Shown one piece after another: positions 1-7,320 of a DNA stretch of 46,863 bases (the stretch's first letter is position 1; every line of letters begins with the position of its first letter). Origin of the DNA: Moritella dasanensis ArB 0140 (lineage in GTDB: Bacteria > Pseudomonadota > Gammaproteobacteria > Enterobacterales > Moritellaceae). The notes below the pieces were generated by a model. That model saw only the letters and a program-made list of their open reading frames with translations. It searched no databases and had not been told where the DNA came from. A program made the translations under genes and the position numbers. Location: positions 1 to 46,863 of the forward strand of contig NZ_AKXQ01000034.1 of the NCBI RefSeq assembly GCF_000276805.1, in the 5' to 3' direction.

Positions 1-54
1 GGTCATCATGTCCAACGTGGTCATCATGTCCAACGTGGTCATCATGTCCAACGT
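1..54. repeat. 18-bp tandem repeat coding for HVGHDD
   Basis: Three perfect copies of an 18-bp unit (ggtcatcatgtccaacgt) run from the window edge. On the minus strand they encode the HVGHDD units of the transporter tail. The array may continue outside the window. Perfect identity suggests recent slippage expansion. Confidence 0.95.
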
Positions 55-829
55 GCTCTGCGTGTAGCTCAGATGAAGTTACGCTCTGTGATACAGGTTT
101 AGCTTCAGTATCGTGATTATGCGGGGCATAACCTAACCAATGTGGCAGTAATACCGCAAGTAAGCAGATAGCGCCAATTAAGCTACCCGTACCGGCGGCA
201 AATTTATCTCGCTGCGTTTCTTTACCGTGTTCTTGTTTGTACGGCTGATGAAACACAACATGTAAAATAGAACCCATCACTAACGCTTGGAACCAGATTA
301 ACCAATTACCGCTGTCGTGCGCGATCAGTTCGCCACCCAGCCAAGTGCCAGCAACAGTAGCCACTGACATTGCGGTTAATACCGCTAACGGTAAGGCTCG
401 GCCATAATGCGGACGCAACAACCACCATACGGTTAGGCCAACAGGAAAACGATGCAGTACCACACCAATTGCTAATAAATAAGCGGTCTGATCATCTTCA
501 ATCGCCAGCGCGCCACCATCGGTGAGTGCATGTAAAACTAAGCCTAGTACGCCTAATATCAAGGTGACCGAATGGGTTTGCTTAGCGACTTTATGAAATA
601 CTTTTTCGACTATACCGGGGCCAAATAAGCCAACCAACATCAGTCCAAGCACGGCAATACCACCACTTTCCAGTAATTCTGGCAAGATATGGAATAGCAC
701 CAAACCGCCAATCGATACAAAAATAAAGCTATCGAAGAAAGCAAAGCGATCAGATTTAGAGCCGACAAATTTACATAAATAAGGGCCAAGGAAGAGCGTT
801 GCAATGCTCAGAAATAACAGTAAAGACAT
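1..829 (-). CDS. ZIP-like metal (zinc) transporter, C-terminus beyond the window
   Basis: The frame opens at an ATG at 829 and stays open to the window edge, so the 3' end is missing. The protein is hydrophobic, with roughly seven membrane segments. Two helices carry motifs like the metal-binding TM4/TM5 of ZIP permeases: HALTDGGAL near residue 100 and HRFPVGL near residue 125. Another histidine lies in FHILPELLE near residue 48. After the last clear helix comes a hydrophilic His/Asp-rich tail with a repeated HVGHDD unit, typical of loops that bind Zn(II). ZIP proteins import divalent metals into the cytoplasm. Two Zur-box-like operators lie just upstream, so zinc uptake under zinc limitation is the best inference. 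The motifs are divergent from classical ZupT, so the family call is firmer than the substrate. Confidence 0.72.
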   Translation of the reverse strand, partial: MSLLLFLSIATLFLGPYLCKFVGSKSDRFAFFDSFIFVSIGGLVLFHILPELLESGGIAVLGLMLVGLFGPGIVEKVFHKVAKQTHSVTLILGVLGLVLHALTDGGALAIEDDQTAYLLAIGVVLHRFPVGLTVWWLLRPHYGRALPLAVLTAMSVATVAGTWLGGELIAHDSGNWLIWFQALVMGSILHVVFHQPYKQEHGKETQRDKFAAGTGSLIGAICLLAVLLPHWLGYAPHNHDTEAKPVSQSVTSSELHAEHVGHDDHVGHDDHVGHDD

Positions 830-857
830 GGTATGAACACGAGGTCAGTAAAACAGG

Positions 858-872
858 TGTTATATTATAACA
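858..872. promoter_or_regulatory. Zur box 1 (zinc-responsive operator)
   Basis: TGTTATATTATAACA is a perfect 7-1-7 inverted repeat. It equals the core of the gammaproteobacterial Zur consensus (TGTTATANTATAACA) as I recall it. It lies 29-43 bp upstream of the transporter ATG, where it would cover the promoter. Zinc-loaded Zur would repress the gene. No direct binding evidence is possible from sequence alone. Confidence 0.8.
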
Positions 873-883
873 TAACGGATATG

Positions 884-934
884 ATGGATGCCAGTTAGAA
901 TTGTTATATTATAACAATTCTAACTGGCATCCAT
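884..934. promoter_or_regulatory. 51-bp perfect palindrome with a second Zur box at its centre
   Basis: Two 25-bp arms pair perfectly around a single central base. The central 23 bp (898-920) match the extended Zur consensus almost base for base, with core TTGTTATATTATAACAA at 901-917. The palindrome lies between the stop of the DeoR-type regulator gene and the transporter promoter. It may act as a second Zur operator and, as RNA, fold into a long hairpin at the end of the upstream transcript. There is no U-tract, so an intrinsic terminator role is doubtful. Confidence 0.75.
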
Positions 935-961
935 AAAACAAGGGTAAGCCGTAGAGGAGTA

Positions 962-1699
962 TTATTTTACGACTTTAATATTATGTTTTTCTAATAAATG
1001 CACATATTCTAACGAGGCGTCTTCGTCAGTGATCACCATATCAACCTGTTCAAATTGATATAATGGCGTATTGTGCACTTGACCAAATTTAGAAGAATCA
1101 GTGATGACAATGTTCTGTGCACCTTTTTCTAAAATGGCAACACCGACATCAGCACGCATCATGTTACGACTGGTAAAGCCAGTATTCGGATGCAAGCCAT
1201 CAATACCTAAGAATGCTTTGGTAAAGTGAGTGTGCTTGATGCAAAGACGTGTCAACGTACCAACCATACTTTCACTTTCGTGTTGATATAGACCACCAAG
1301 CACGATGATTTTAACATCAGTCTCTTTCATCAAGTGAGCAATATAACTACTCGGCGTAATGATAGTCACATCACTACGGTTACCTAATTCTTTCGCCAAT
1401 AATGCATTTGCACTACCGCCTTCGATCATGACTGTTTCGCCATGTTCAACCAGACTTGCTGCACACATCGCCATTTTGCGTTTGTGCTCATAATTTACCG
1501 TAATACGGTGAGACACGTTATCGGTATTATGTGGAGTAGCACCACCATGAACACGACGGATGAAGCCTTCTTTTTCTAACTTGTTCAGGTCATGACGGAT
1601 CGTGACCTCTGAAACACCCAGCTTAATCGACATTTCGCCAACAGAAGCGCGTCCCTCTTCATTTACAAGATTAATAATATCAGTATGTCGTTGCTGCAT
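962..1699 (-). CDS. yciT: DeoR-family transcriptional regulator, YciT-like
   Basis: The 245-residue protein has the DeoR layout. An N-terminal winged helix-turn-helix (about residues 5-55, with SVGEMSIKLGVSEVTIRHDL and the RRVHGG wing) is followed by a C-terminal sugar-phosphate-sensing domain (about 75-230) containing IEGGSANALLA, GTLTR, FLGIDGL and ITDSSKFG. The text is close to recalled E. coli YciT along its full length, including SYIAHL, SESMVG and GFTSR. DeoR proteins repress sugar or nucleoside genes and are released by phosphorylated metabolites. The target of this one is not evident from its neighbours. It starts with ATG at 1699. The end lies only 28 bp from the Zur palindrome, so its transcript would read towards the transporter. 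Confidence 0.85.
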   Translation of the reverse strand: MQQRHTDIINLVNEEGRASVGEMSIKLGVSEVTIRHDLNKLEKEGFIRRVHGGATPHNTDNVSHRITVNYEHKRKMAMCAASLVEHGETVMIEGGSANALLAKELGNRSDVTIITPSSYIAHLMKETDVKIIVLGGLYQHESESMVGTLTRLCIKHTHFTKAFLGIDGLHPNTGFTSRNMMRADVGVAILEKGAQNIVITDSSKFGQVHNTPLYQFEQVDMVITDEDASLEYVHLLEKHNIKVVK

Positions 1700-1847
1700 G
1701 ATTTCTCATATCCCACACAATTAAGTTACCTATTAAGTAGATAGTACCACTTTCACCTGAAAGTCATAAGTACTAATTAGAGCTACAAATTGAAAAACCC
1801 AGATACGTAGCATAACTGAGAGCTTCATCGCTAATAACAAGTTTAGC

Positions 1848-2453
1848 TTACTGTACCGACCATGATTTCTCGTGCCACGTTTGAATGATATGGGAAATTT
1901 CATACCAGTCGTGTGCACAAGTGACTTTATCTCTAAACACCTTGTTATGTGGTTGTTTTATCATAATACAGTTGTCGATACCGGCATTTTTCGCATCCAC
2001 TAGATTGTCATATTTATCATCAACAAAAGCATGAATTTCATGTGTCTCATTAATTTTATTTAAATAAGTCGCTTTTGACTCACCAAATTCAACAAAGAAA
2101 ATATCTTTAAAAATATTACCAAAGCAATGATACATATTGGCGCGACGCAGCGCTTCTACTTGTGGATCACGACTACAGGCGGTAATACAGAAGATTTCAT
2201 AACCTTCTTGCGTTAACTTAGTCAGAATGCGAGATGCGCCTGGCAATGCGTCCAACGCACCAAATTGCCAGCTAGATGCAAACTCTTTTAATATTGAAAC
2301 ATCCTGGCCTTCTTTAATACCCAACCATTCACAGAGATCCCAAGCCAATGGCTTGCCAATCACTTTCTTATCATATTGATGATTTACAAATTCGCGTAAT
2401 CGAGAACCAAAATCTAATACCGTATCATCAATATCAATGACTATCGCTTTCAT
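1848..2453 (-). CDS. HAD-superfamily phosphatase
   Basis: The predicted protein has 201 residues. HAD motif I is DIDDTVLD at the extreme N-terminus, motif II is CITACS, a lysine follows in GESKATY (motif III), and motif IV is FVDDKYDN. This is a complete aspartyl-phosphatase set. I chose the ATG at 2453 because GGAAG lies 7 bases upstream and motif I then begins at residue 6. A start at 2489 would add 12 residues with no ribosome-binding site. HAD enzymes of this size often act on nucleotides, sugar phosphates or phosphoglycolate; the substrate cannot be told here. It is co-oriented with the DeoR regulator but separated by about 150 bp. Confidence 0.7.
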   Translation of the reverse strand: MKAIVIDIDDTVLDFGSRLREFVNHQYDKKVIGKPLAWDLCEWLGIKEGQDVSILKEFASSWQFGALDALPGASRILTKLTQEGYEIFCITACSRDPQVEALRRANMYHCFGNIFKDIFFVEFGESKATYLNKINETHEIHAFVDDKYDNLVDAKNAGIDNCIMIKQPHNKVFRDKVTCAHDWYEISHIIQTWHEKSWSVQ

Positions 2454-2654
2454 AGACGTACTTCCATTTATTGTGATCATTTCTGTCATTAATCGTTATA
2501 TAAAATACGATAATATTGCTCGAAGAACAATATTACATAGATAGCTGATTATGTATATTAATCATCTGTGAAATCAAGTCGCGAACCCTAACTGAGAGTC
2601 AAAACATCTCGTGTTCTCACGTCCCTAAACCACTGCATTACATTTACACAGGTA

Positions 2655-2680
2655 TTAAAAAGGCACCCTCAGGTGCCTTA
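2655..2680 (-). terminator. Intrinsic terminator of hemN
   Basis: AAGGCACC (2660-2667) pairs with GGTGCCTT (2672-2679) around loop CTCA. On the minus strand the stem is followed by TTTTTAAT. It lies just past the hemN stop. Confidence 0.88.
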
Positions 2681-2705
2681 ATATTAACGCATGTTTCTCT
2701 ACAGA

Positions 2706-4085
2706 TTAGATCACGCGAGAAAACTGTTGCTGACGTGCACGTTGACGCAAATACACATCGAAACACATGCAGATATTACGGATCAACAATTTACCTTTCG
2801 GTGCGACTTGCAGCATATTACCTTCAATAATAACCAATTCATCGTTAATAAAGGTTTGTAACAATGTCATGTCTTCAGCAAAATAAGTGGCAAAATCAAG
2901 CTGGAATGTAGCCGCTATCTTGTCCATATCAAGCTCAAAATTACACATTAACTGCTTGATCACAGCACGACGAATAGAATCATCGTCATTCAGACCTACA
3001 CCACGCCATTGTGCATGGCCAAGTTCTTCAACTTGCTGGTAATAGGCTTTTAATTCTTTTTGGTTTTGCGAATAGGCATTACCAATCTGACTAATTGAAG
3101 AAACACCAAGCCCTAATAAATCACTTTCACCTTGGGTGGTATAACCTTGGAAATTACGGTGTAAAATACCTTCACGCTGCGCAATGGCCAATTCATCATC
3201 CGGTTTCGCAAAGTGGTCCATGCCAATAAATTGATAACCGTTGTCGGTTAAAAATGAAATTGCGTCTTCCAAAATCGCTAAACGATCGGAAGCCGACGGC
3301 ATATCCTCTTCTTTCATTTTACGCTGACCCGCAAATAAGCTCGGAATGTGCGCATAGTTAAATACGGTTAAGCGAGCAGGGTCTAAATCAAGTACACGTT
3401 CTAACGTCTTATGGAAAGTCGCTTTAGTTTGGTGTGGCAAGCCATAAATTAAATCAATATTCGTCGATTTAAAACCAAGTTCATGTGCACGTTTAATAAT
3501 AGCAAAAATGAAATCTTCATCTTGTTCACGATTAACGGCGACTTGTACTTTTTTATCAAAATCTTGTACACCAAGGCTTAAACGGTTAAAACCAACCTTA
3601 GATAATAGATCGATCGTACTCAGTTCAATTTCACGTGGGTCAACTTCAATCGAAATTTCAGCATCATCATCAAAATTAAAACTGTTTTTTAACACATCAA
3701 TCAAACGTTGAATTTGTGGTTGTGTTAAGAAAGTTGGCGTACCACCACCCCAATGTAATTGCGATACATGGCGGTTTTTGAAAAACGGCGCTTGTAGCTT
3801 AATTTCGGCTTCAAGTACATCTAGGTACTTATCGGCTTTATGCAGATGGCGGGTAATCACCTTATTACAACCACAGTAATAACAAAGCTTATGGCAGAAA
3901 GGAATATGCACATACAATGACAACGGCTTATCTGGCGTCTCGTCGCAAGCAAAGCGAAAGTCTTGATAACTAAAAGATTCATCAAATTCCAACGCGGTTG
4001 GATAAGATGTATATCTTGGACCACTGTAATTATATTTTTCGATCATAGCCTGATCCCAGACTAATTTTTGATTTAGCATATTCAT
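2706..4085 (-). CDS. hemN: Oxygen-independent coproporphyrinogen III oxidase
   Basis: The 459-residue radical-SAM enzyme decarboxylates two propionates of coproporphyrinogen III to give protoporphyrinogen IX without oxygen, in cytoplasmic haem synthesis. The 4Fe-4S cysteine motif is CHKLCYYCGC, near residue 63. It is followed by the SAM-binding LHWGGGTPT and EVDPRE segments and by GMDHFAKPDDELA. The C-terminus, MCFDVYLRQRARQQQFSRVI, is nearly identical to recalled E. coli HemN. The length is normal for the family. ATG at 4085 gives MNMLNQ; the internal ATG two codons later is also possible. The gene is followed by a good terminator. Its placement beside yihI repeats the enterobacterial and Vibrio order. 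Confidence 0.96.
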   Translation of the reverse strand: MNMLNQKLVWDQAMIEKYNYSGPRYTSYPTALEFDESFSYQDFRFACDETPDKPLSLYVHIPFCHKLCYYCGCNKVITRHLHKADKYLDVLEAEIKLQAPFFKNRHVSQLHWGGGTPTFLTQPQIQRLIDVLKNSFNFDDDAEISIEVDPREIELSTIDLLSKVGFNRLSLGVQDFDKKVQVAVNREQDEDFIFAIIKRAHELGFKSTNIDLIYGLPHQTKATFHKTLERVLDLDPARLTVFNYAHIPSLFAGQRKMKEEDMPSASDRLAILEDAISFLTDNGYQFIGMDHFAKPDDELAIAQREGILHRNFQGYTTQGESDLLGLGVSSISQIGNAYSQNQKELKAYYQQVEELGHAQWRGVGLNDDDSIRRAVIKQLMCNFELDMDKIAATFQLDFATYFAEDMTLLQTFINDELVIIEGNMLQVAPKGKLLIRNICMCFDVYLRQRARQQQFSRVI

Positions 4086-4172
4086 CCCCTAAGACAACTC
4101 GCGACAGTATGCCTAAAATAAGCACCTTGCCGCTTGTCTTACATCATAATATTAACGATTGCGCGCTATTGA

Positions 4173-4634
4173 TTAACATTCAAATGTTGTTAAACGTGCG
4201 ACATCTTGTTGCACACGCTCAGCATATTCACCTTCAAAACGAAAACGGTCTAAATCGAACTGCATACGTGCTTTTTTTGATAACTCACTGCGTGCATCCA
4301 TAATCGGCATATGTTTTATTTTTTCATAAAACGCATGTAAATCAGGATACAGCTTAACCCAATCAACAGGTTCCGCAGCTGGAATTGCAGCGAGTAACTT
4401 ACTGATGCGGATAGTGCCTTCAGACAAGTCACACTCTTCACTTCCCATTGCTTTAGCAATAATCTGCACACTTTCAGTGATACGGACTTTACGTGCAGCA
4501 ATGGCTTCGTTTTGTTGATTAAGCTGCTGCACTTGTTGCGCTTTTACACGATACAGTAAACGTCCTGCATACACTGCTAATGCCAGAATGATCAGGCATC
4601 CGATGCCGATTAAAATCATCCAACTCGTTTGCAT
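4173..4634 (-). CDS. DUF2489 inner-membrane protein
   Basis: The 153-residue protein begins with one clear N-terminal membrane helix (about residues 5-27, WMILIGIGCLIILALAVYAG). A basic turn and a helical cytoplasmic domain follow (ARKVRITESVQIIAKAM, then DARSELSKKARMQFDLDRFRFE). This matches the DUF2489 family, which in Vibrio and relatives usually sits between yihI and hemN, as here. It starts 2 bp after the yihI stop, so the two are almost certainly co-transcribed. No biochemical function is established for the family that I know of. Confidence 0.75.
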   Translation of the reverse strand: MQTSWMILIGIGCLIILALAVYAGRLLYRVKAQQVQQLNQQNEAIAARKVRITESVQIIAKAMGSEECDLSEGTIRISKLLAAIPAAEPVDWVKLYPDLHAFYEKIKHMPIMDARSELSKKARMQFDLDRFRFEGEYAERVQQDVARLTTFEC

Positions 4635-4636
4635 TA

Positions 4637-5293
4637 TTAGTCCTCGCTATCGTTATTCTTTAACTTTTTTTCTGTTGCTAAGAAGCGAGCATACAACTCG
4701 TCTTCAGATAATTGTTCATTATTAGTCTGTAGTGATTTAGCATCAAGTTCTGCCATCATCGCTTCATCCCACTCTTCTTCATCATAATCTTCTTCAAAGT
4801 CTTCGTCATCAGCATAACCAAGTTCTTCAAGCAAGAATGCGTGACGCTCTACGCGCTCATCCACGTAATCTTGATCATCAAGATTTAATACTTCGTTATT
4901 ATCTAGACGCAGTAATAAACCATTTAGACGCGCATCACTTTCTAACTTATCAAGCTCTTGCTCGAATGTTAATACTGGTGCAACTGGTTTCACATCTGCT
5001 TTTGGTTGTTTTACTTTTATAATTGCAGGTGCTGCTACAGGTGTCACTGCCGCCACTAATTGGATCGGCGCTTTGCTGCCTACGCGTGGATCGCTTGATT
5101 TACGTGGACCATTAGTGCGTTTTTTGCCTACTTCAGCTTCAGCCATTTTATTGCCTGATGCTAAGCCTTTACGTTTTTTTAAACGTTTTTGTTTACGCGC
5201 TTCTACTGCTTGGGTATTCGTTTCACGTTTAGCACGGTCTGATTTTGCAATTGCTAACGGGCCGCCTGAGCGTTCTTTTCTTTTACGAGTCAT
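4637..5293 (-). CDS. yihI: Der GTPase-activating protein YihI
   Basis: The 218-residue protein has a strongly basic N-terminal half (MTRKRKERSGGPLA, then KQKRLKKRKG). A middle linker leads to an acidic C-terminal half with LDKLESDARLNGLLLRLD and VERHAFLLEELG. This bipartite charge pattern and the RLNGLLLRL core are characteristic of YihI, which stimulates GTP hydrolysis by the 50S assembly GTPase Der. It is somewhat longer than the E. coli protein (about 169 residues), mainly through the Ala/Pro/Lys-rich linker and the Asp/Glu stretch. It is followed after 2 bp by the DUF2489 gene. The strand and order relative to engB and polA fit the known neighbourhood. Confidence 0.88.
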   Translation of the reverse strand: MTRKRKERSGGPLAIAKSDRAKRETNTQAVEARKQKRLKKRKGLASGNKMAEAEVGKKRTNGPRKSSDPRVGSKAPIQLVAAVTPVAAPAIIKVKQPKADVKPVAPVLTFEQELDKLESDARLNGLLLRLDNNEVLNLDDQDYVDERVERHAFLLEELGYADDEDFEEDYDEEEWDEAMMAELDAKSLQTNNEQLSEDELYARFLATEKKLKNNDSED

Positions 5294-5502
5294 AGTATTC
5301 TCTGTTTTAGATCTGTCTAATAATCATGTTTATAGTGGTGCGTATTTATAACATTAATGATTAGCGGGTATCGTATTTCGTCTTATTTAAAGATAGTCAA
5401 TTTACCAATCTTTATTAAGGACATAATGAGGCAATTCTTTAAGTGAGCGCAGACTACCAAAAAAGCAGGAAAGAAAAAAGATAATTTAGGTCAGATGAAA
5501 AT

Positions 5503-5532
5503 AAAAAACTCAGCCGAGGCTGAGTTTTTTAC
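5503..5532. terminator. Terminator downstream of the cytochrome c4 gene
   Basis: CTCAGC (5509-5514) pairs with GCTGAG (5519-5524), extended by an A-run on the left and a T-run on the right. The structure can therefore terminate in both directions. It lies about 35 bp after the cytochrome stop on the minus strand. Confidence 0.88.
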
Positions 5533-5564
5533 GATATTAAAATGCACTCACTAAACAAAAATGA

Positions 5565-6188
5565 TTAGTGAAGACCGCCTAGATATTTAGAAATCATTTC
5601 CATATCCGCAGGTTTCATTTTATATGCAATATCTTGCATCATACCATTATGGTCATTTGCACGTTCTTTACTGCTAAATTTCTCTAGTTGCGCTTTAATA
5701 TAATCAGCATGCTGGCCAGAGATTTTCGGGAATTTAGCCGTTTCGCTACCATTACCACGTGGACCATGACATGCAGCACAACCAGCGATACCACGTTCGA
5801 TGTCGCCACCACGGTACAATAGTTCACCAGCAGCAACCACTTCTTCAGGCGTTTCTTCAGGCTTCATTGTTTGCGCTGAGTAAAATGCAGCAAGATCCTG
5901 CATGTTTTCTTCAGTTAACATCGCCGCCATACCCATCATGACAGGATCGTTACGACCCTTTTCACCACCAGTTTGCATCGCCAGTTGAAAATCTTTCAAC
6001 TGTTTAACAATGTACGAAGCATTCTGCCCCGCTAATTTAGGGTAGATACTTGCTGGGCTATTGCCATCAGCACCATGACACGCAGTACATGTACCAGAAA
6101 TAGCTTCACCCGTTGCTGCATCCCCTGCAGCTTGAGCTGAACCCATTAATCCGATTAACATTGCAAAAGATAAGACAAGACTTTTCAT
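5565..6188 (-). CDS. Cytochrome c4, periplasmic dihaem
   Basis: The 207-residue precursor starts at ATG 6188, giving a typical signal peptide (MKSLVLSFAMLIGLMGSAQA, cleavage before AGDAA). The longer frame to 6239 would put 17 hydrophilic residues before it. Two haem-binding CXXCH motifs are present: CTACH near residue 34 and CAACH near residue 135. Each is followed by the class I cytochrome pattern: AxGN, then a PKLAGQ or PKISGQ segment with H/NADYI. Methionine ligands are likely in the MMGMAA and MMQDIAYKM segments. Dihaem c4 cytochromes carry electrons in the periplasm, often to cbb3 oxidases. It stands alone between yihI and the divergent engB. Confidence 0.92.
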   Translation of the reverse strand: MKSLVLSFAMLIGLMGSAQAAGDAATGEAISGTCTACHGADGNSPASIYPKLAGQNASYIVKQLKDFQLAMQTGGEKGRNDPVMMGMAAMLTEENMQDLAAFYSAQTMKPEETPEEVVAAGELLYRGGDIERGIAGCAACHGPRGNGSETAKFPKISGQHADYIKAQLEKFSSKERANDHNGMMQDIAYKMKPADMEMISKYLGGLH

Positions 6189-6312
6189 AGCATTCCACTT
6201 GTTATTTTCAGCTTCCGATCCCATGTCACGGCGTGACATGTTACACTTATTATTATTCTATTTGACTATTTTACACATTTTCAAAAAAAAGTAATCATTT
6301 AACACAATTTCA

Positions 6313-7008
6313 ATGAGAGATATTAGATTGGATAACAAAAAGATACACTTCGAAAACGCTGCATTTAGGATTAGTGCGCCAGACATTAGTCACCTAACAG
6401 ATGATTCGGGCATTGAAATTGCTTTCGCTGGGCGATCAAATGCAGGCAAATCAAGTGCATTAAACACACTGACACGCCAAAAAAGCTTAGCGAGAACCAG
6501 TAAAACACCTGGCCGTACGCAACTTATCAACGTTTTTGAAATCGAAGAAGGCAAACGCCTAATCGATTTACCGGGTTATGGCTTTGCTAAAGTACCATTT
6601 GAAGTAAAGAAAAAATGGCAGAAAGCATTAGGTGAATATTTACAAAAACGCGATTCATTAAAAGGTATCGTGGTTTTAATGGATATTCGTCACCCACTTA
6701 AAGATTTAGATAAACAATTAATTCTTTGGGCAATTGATTCTGAAATCCCAGTAATGGCGTTATTAACGAAAGCTGATAAATTAAAACAAGGCGTTCGTAG
6801 TAAAACCGTTAAAGAAGTACAAGCTGCAGTGAAAGAATTTGGTGGTGACGTAACCGTTGCACCGTTCTCATCATTGAAACATACCGGAATCGACGTACTT
6901 AAAAACAAACTATGTGAATGGTATGCGCTGGAACCTTCAACAGGTATTCCAAGTGACGACGATGTACCGTTTGATGATAGTGATTTTGAATACATTGACG
7001 AAGACTAA
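6313..7008 (+). CDS. engB: Ribosome biogenesis GTP-binding protein EngB (YihA/YsxC)
   Basis: The 231-residue TRAFAC GTPase has every G motif: G1 GRSNAGKSS near residue 41, G2 threonine in KTPGRTQ, G3 DLPGYG, G4 TKAD and G5 SSL. EngB is an essential factor for late 50S subunit assembly. The C-terminus ends in an acidic tail ([17 protein letters not shown]) longer than in E. coli. The start at 6313 has no strong Shine-Dalgarno, but a downstream start would cut into the conserved N-terminal helix. It is transcribed towards spf and polA, converging with them, as in E. coli. Confidence 0.95.
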   Translation: MRDIRLDNKKIHFENAAFRISAPDISHLTDDSGIEIAFAGRSNAGKSSALNTLTRQKSLARTSKTPGRTQLINVFEIEEGKRLIDLPGYGFAKVPFEVKKKWQKALGEYLQKRDSLKGIVVLMDIRHPLKDLDKQLILWAIDSEIPVMALLTKADKLKQGVRSKTVKEVQAAVKEFGGDVTVAPFSSLKHTGIDVLKNKLCEWYALEPSTGIPSDDDVPFDDSDFEYIDED

Positions 7009-7030
7009 TTCAAACACTGAATTTTAGACA

Positions 7031-7126
7031 AAAAAAACGCCTCGTCAAAAAGTGACGTGGCGATGAATAATAAATTCAATTTGAAACAAAAGGTTTGAAA
7101 TATAATTTCGAACCTCCATACCCTAC
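7031..7126 (-). ncRNA. spf: Spot 42 small RNA
   Basis: Read on the minus strand from about 7126, the RNA begins GTAGGGTATGGAGGTT, the Spot 42 5' signature. A region with TTTCAAACCTTTTGTTTC, like the conserved middle, follows. It ends in a terminator (stem 7038-7047/7053-7062, one T-T mismatch, then eight Us). The position, between polA and engB and co-directional with polA, is exactly that of spf in E. coli and Vibrio. Spot 42 base-pairs with mRNAs of secondary carbon and redox metabolism, through Hfq, to reinforce catabolite repression. A -10 TATATT (complement of 7133-7138) is correctly spaced; the -35 is poor. The ends are inferred. Confidence 0.9.
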
Positions 7127-7189
7127 CCCGCCAATATACTGCAAACTTATTTCACACGAAAGTAAAATACGTTATTTAGTTACATTTTT

Positions 7190-7205
7190 TGTGACAAAGC
7201 GCACT
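7190..7205. promoter_or_regulatory. Possible CRP site upstream of spf
   Basis: TGTGA-caaagc-GCACT keeps one perfect CRP half-site, while the other half matches partly. Its centre lies about 71 bp upstream of the inferred spf start. In E. coli cAMP-CRP represses spf. A second TCACA half-site at 7152-7156 is closer to the promoter. This is weak evidence from sequence alone. Confidence 0.35.
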
Positions 7206-7234
7206 TACAGCATTAATTTATGTATAAAAACAAC

Positions 7235-7258
7235 AAAACCAGCCCTAAGACTGGTTTT
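7235..7258 (-). terminator. polA terminator
   Basis: AAAACCAG (7235-7242) pairs with CTGGTTTT (7251-7258) with loop CCCTAAGA. T-rich sequence flanks both sides, so it may work in both directions. It lies between the polA stop and the spf promoter. Confidence 0.8.
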
Positions 7259-7320
7259 AGTTTTTATGCTTCATGCACCAAAGTTATGCAATTAAAGCTT
7301 AATCAGTGCTTCATTAGACA

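Noticed and set aside
884-934. The 51-bp palindrome as a plain intrinsic terminator
   Set aside because: No U-tract follows the stem on either strand, while its centre fits a Zur operator.
1733-1918. A 61-codon minus-strand frame after the yciT-like gene
   Set aside because: It overlaps the end of the HAD phosphatase gene in another frame and has no coding features.
4169-4183. TTGATTAACATTCAA upstream of hemN as an FNR site
   Set aside because: The spacing and second half do not fit TTGAT-n4-ATCAA, and it lies inside the end of the DUF2489 gene.
5294-5564. A csrC gene in the yihI/engB neighbourhood as in E. coli
   Set aside because: There is no array of GGA hairpins here; the CsrB-type RNAs are at 41.5 and 43.2 kb instead.
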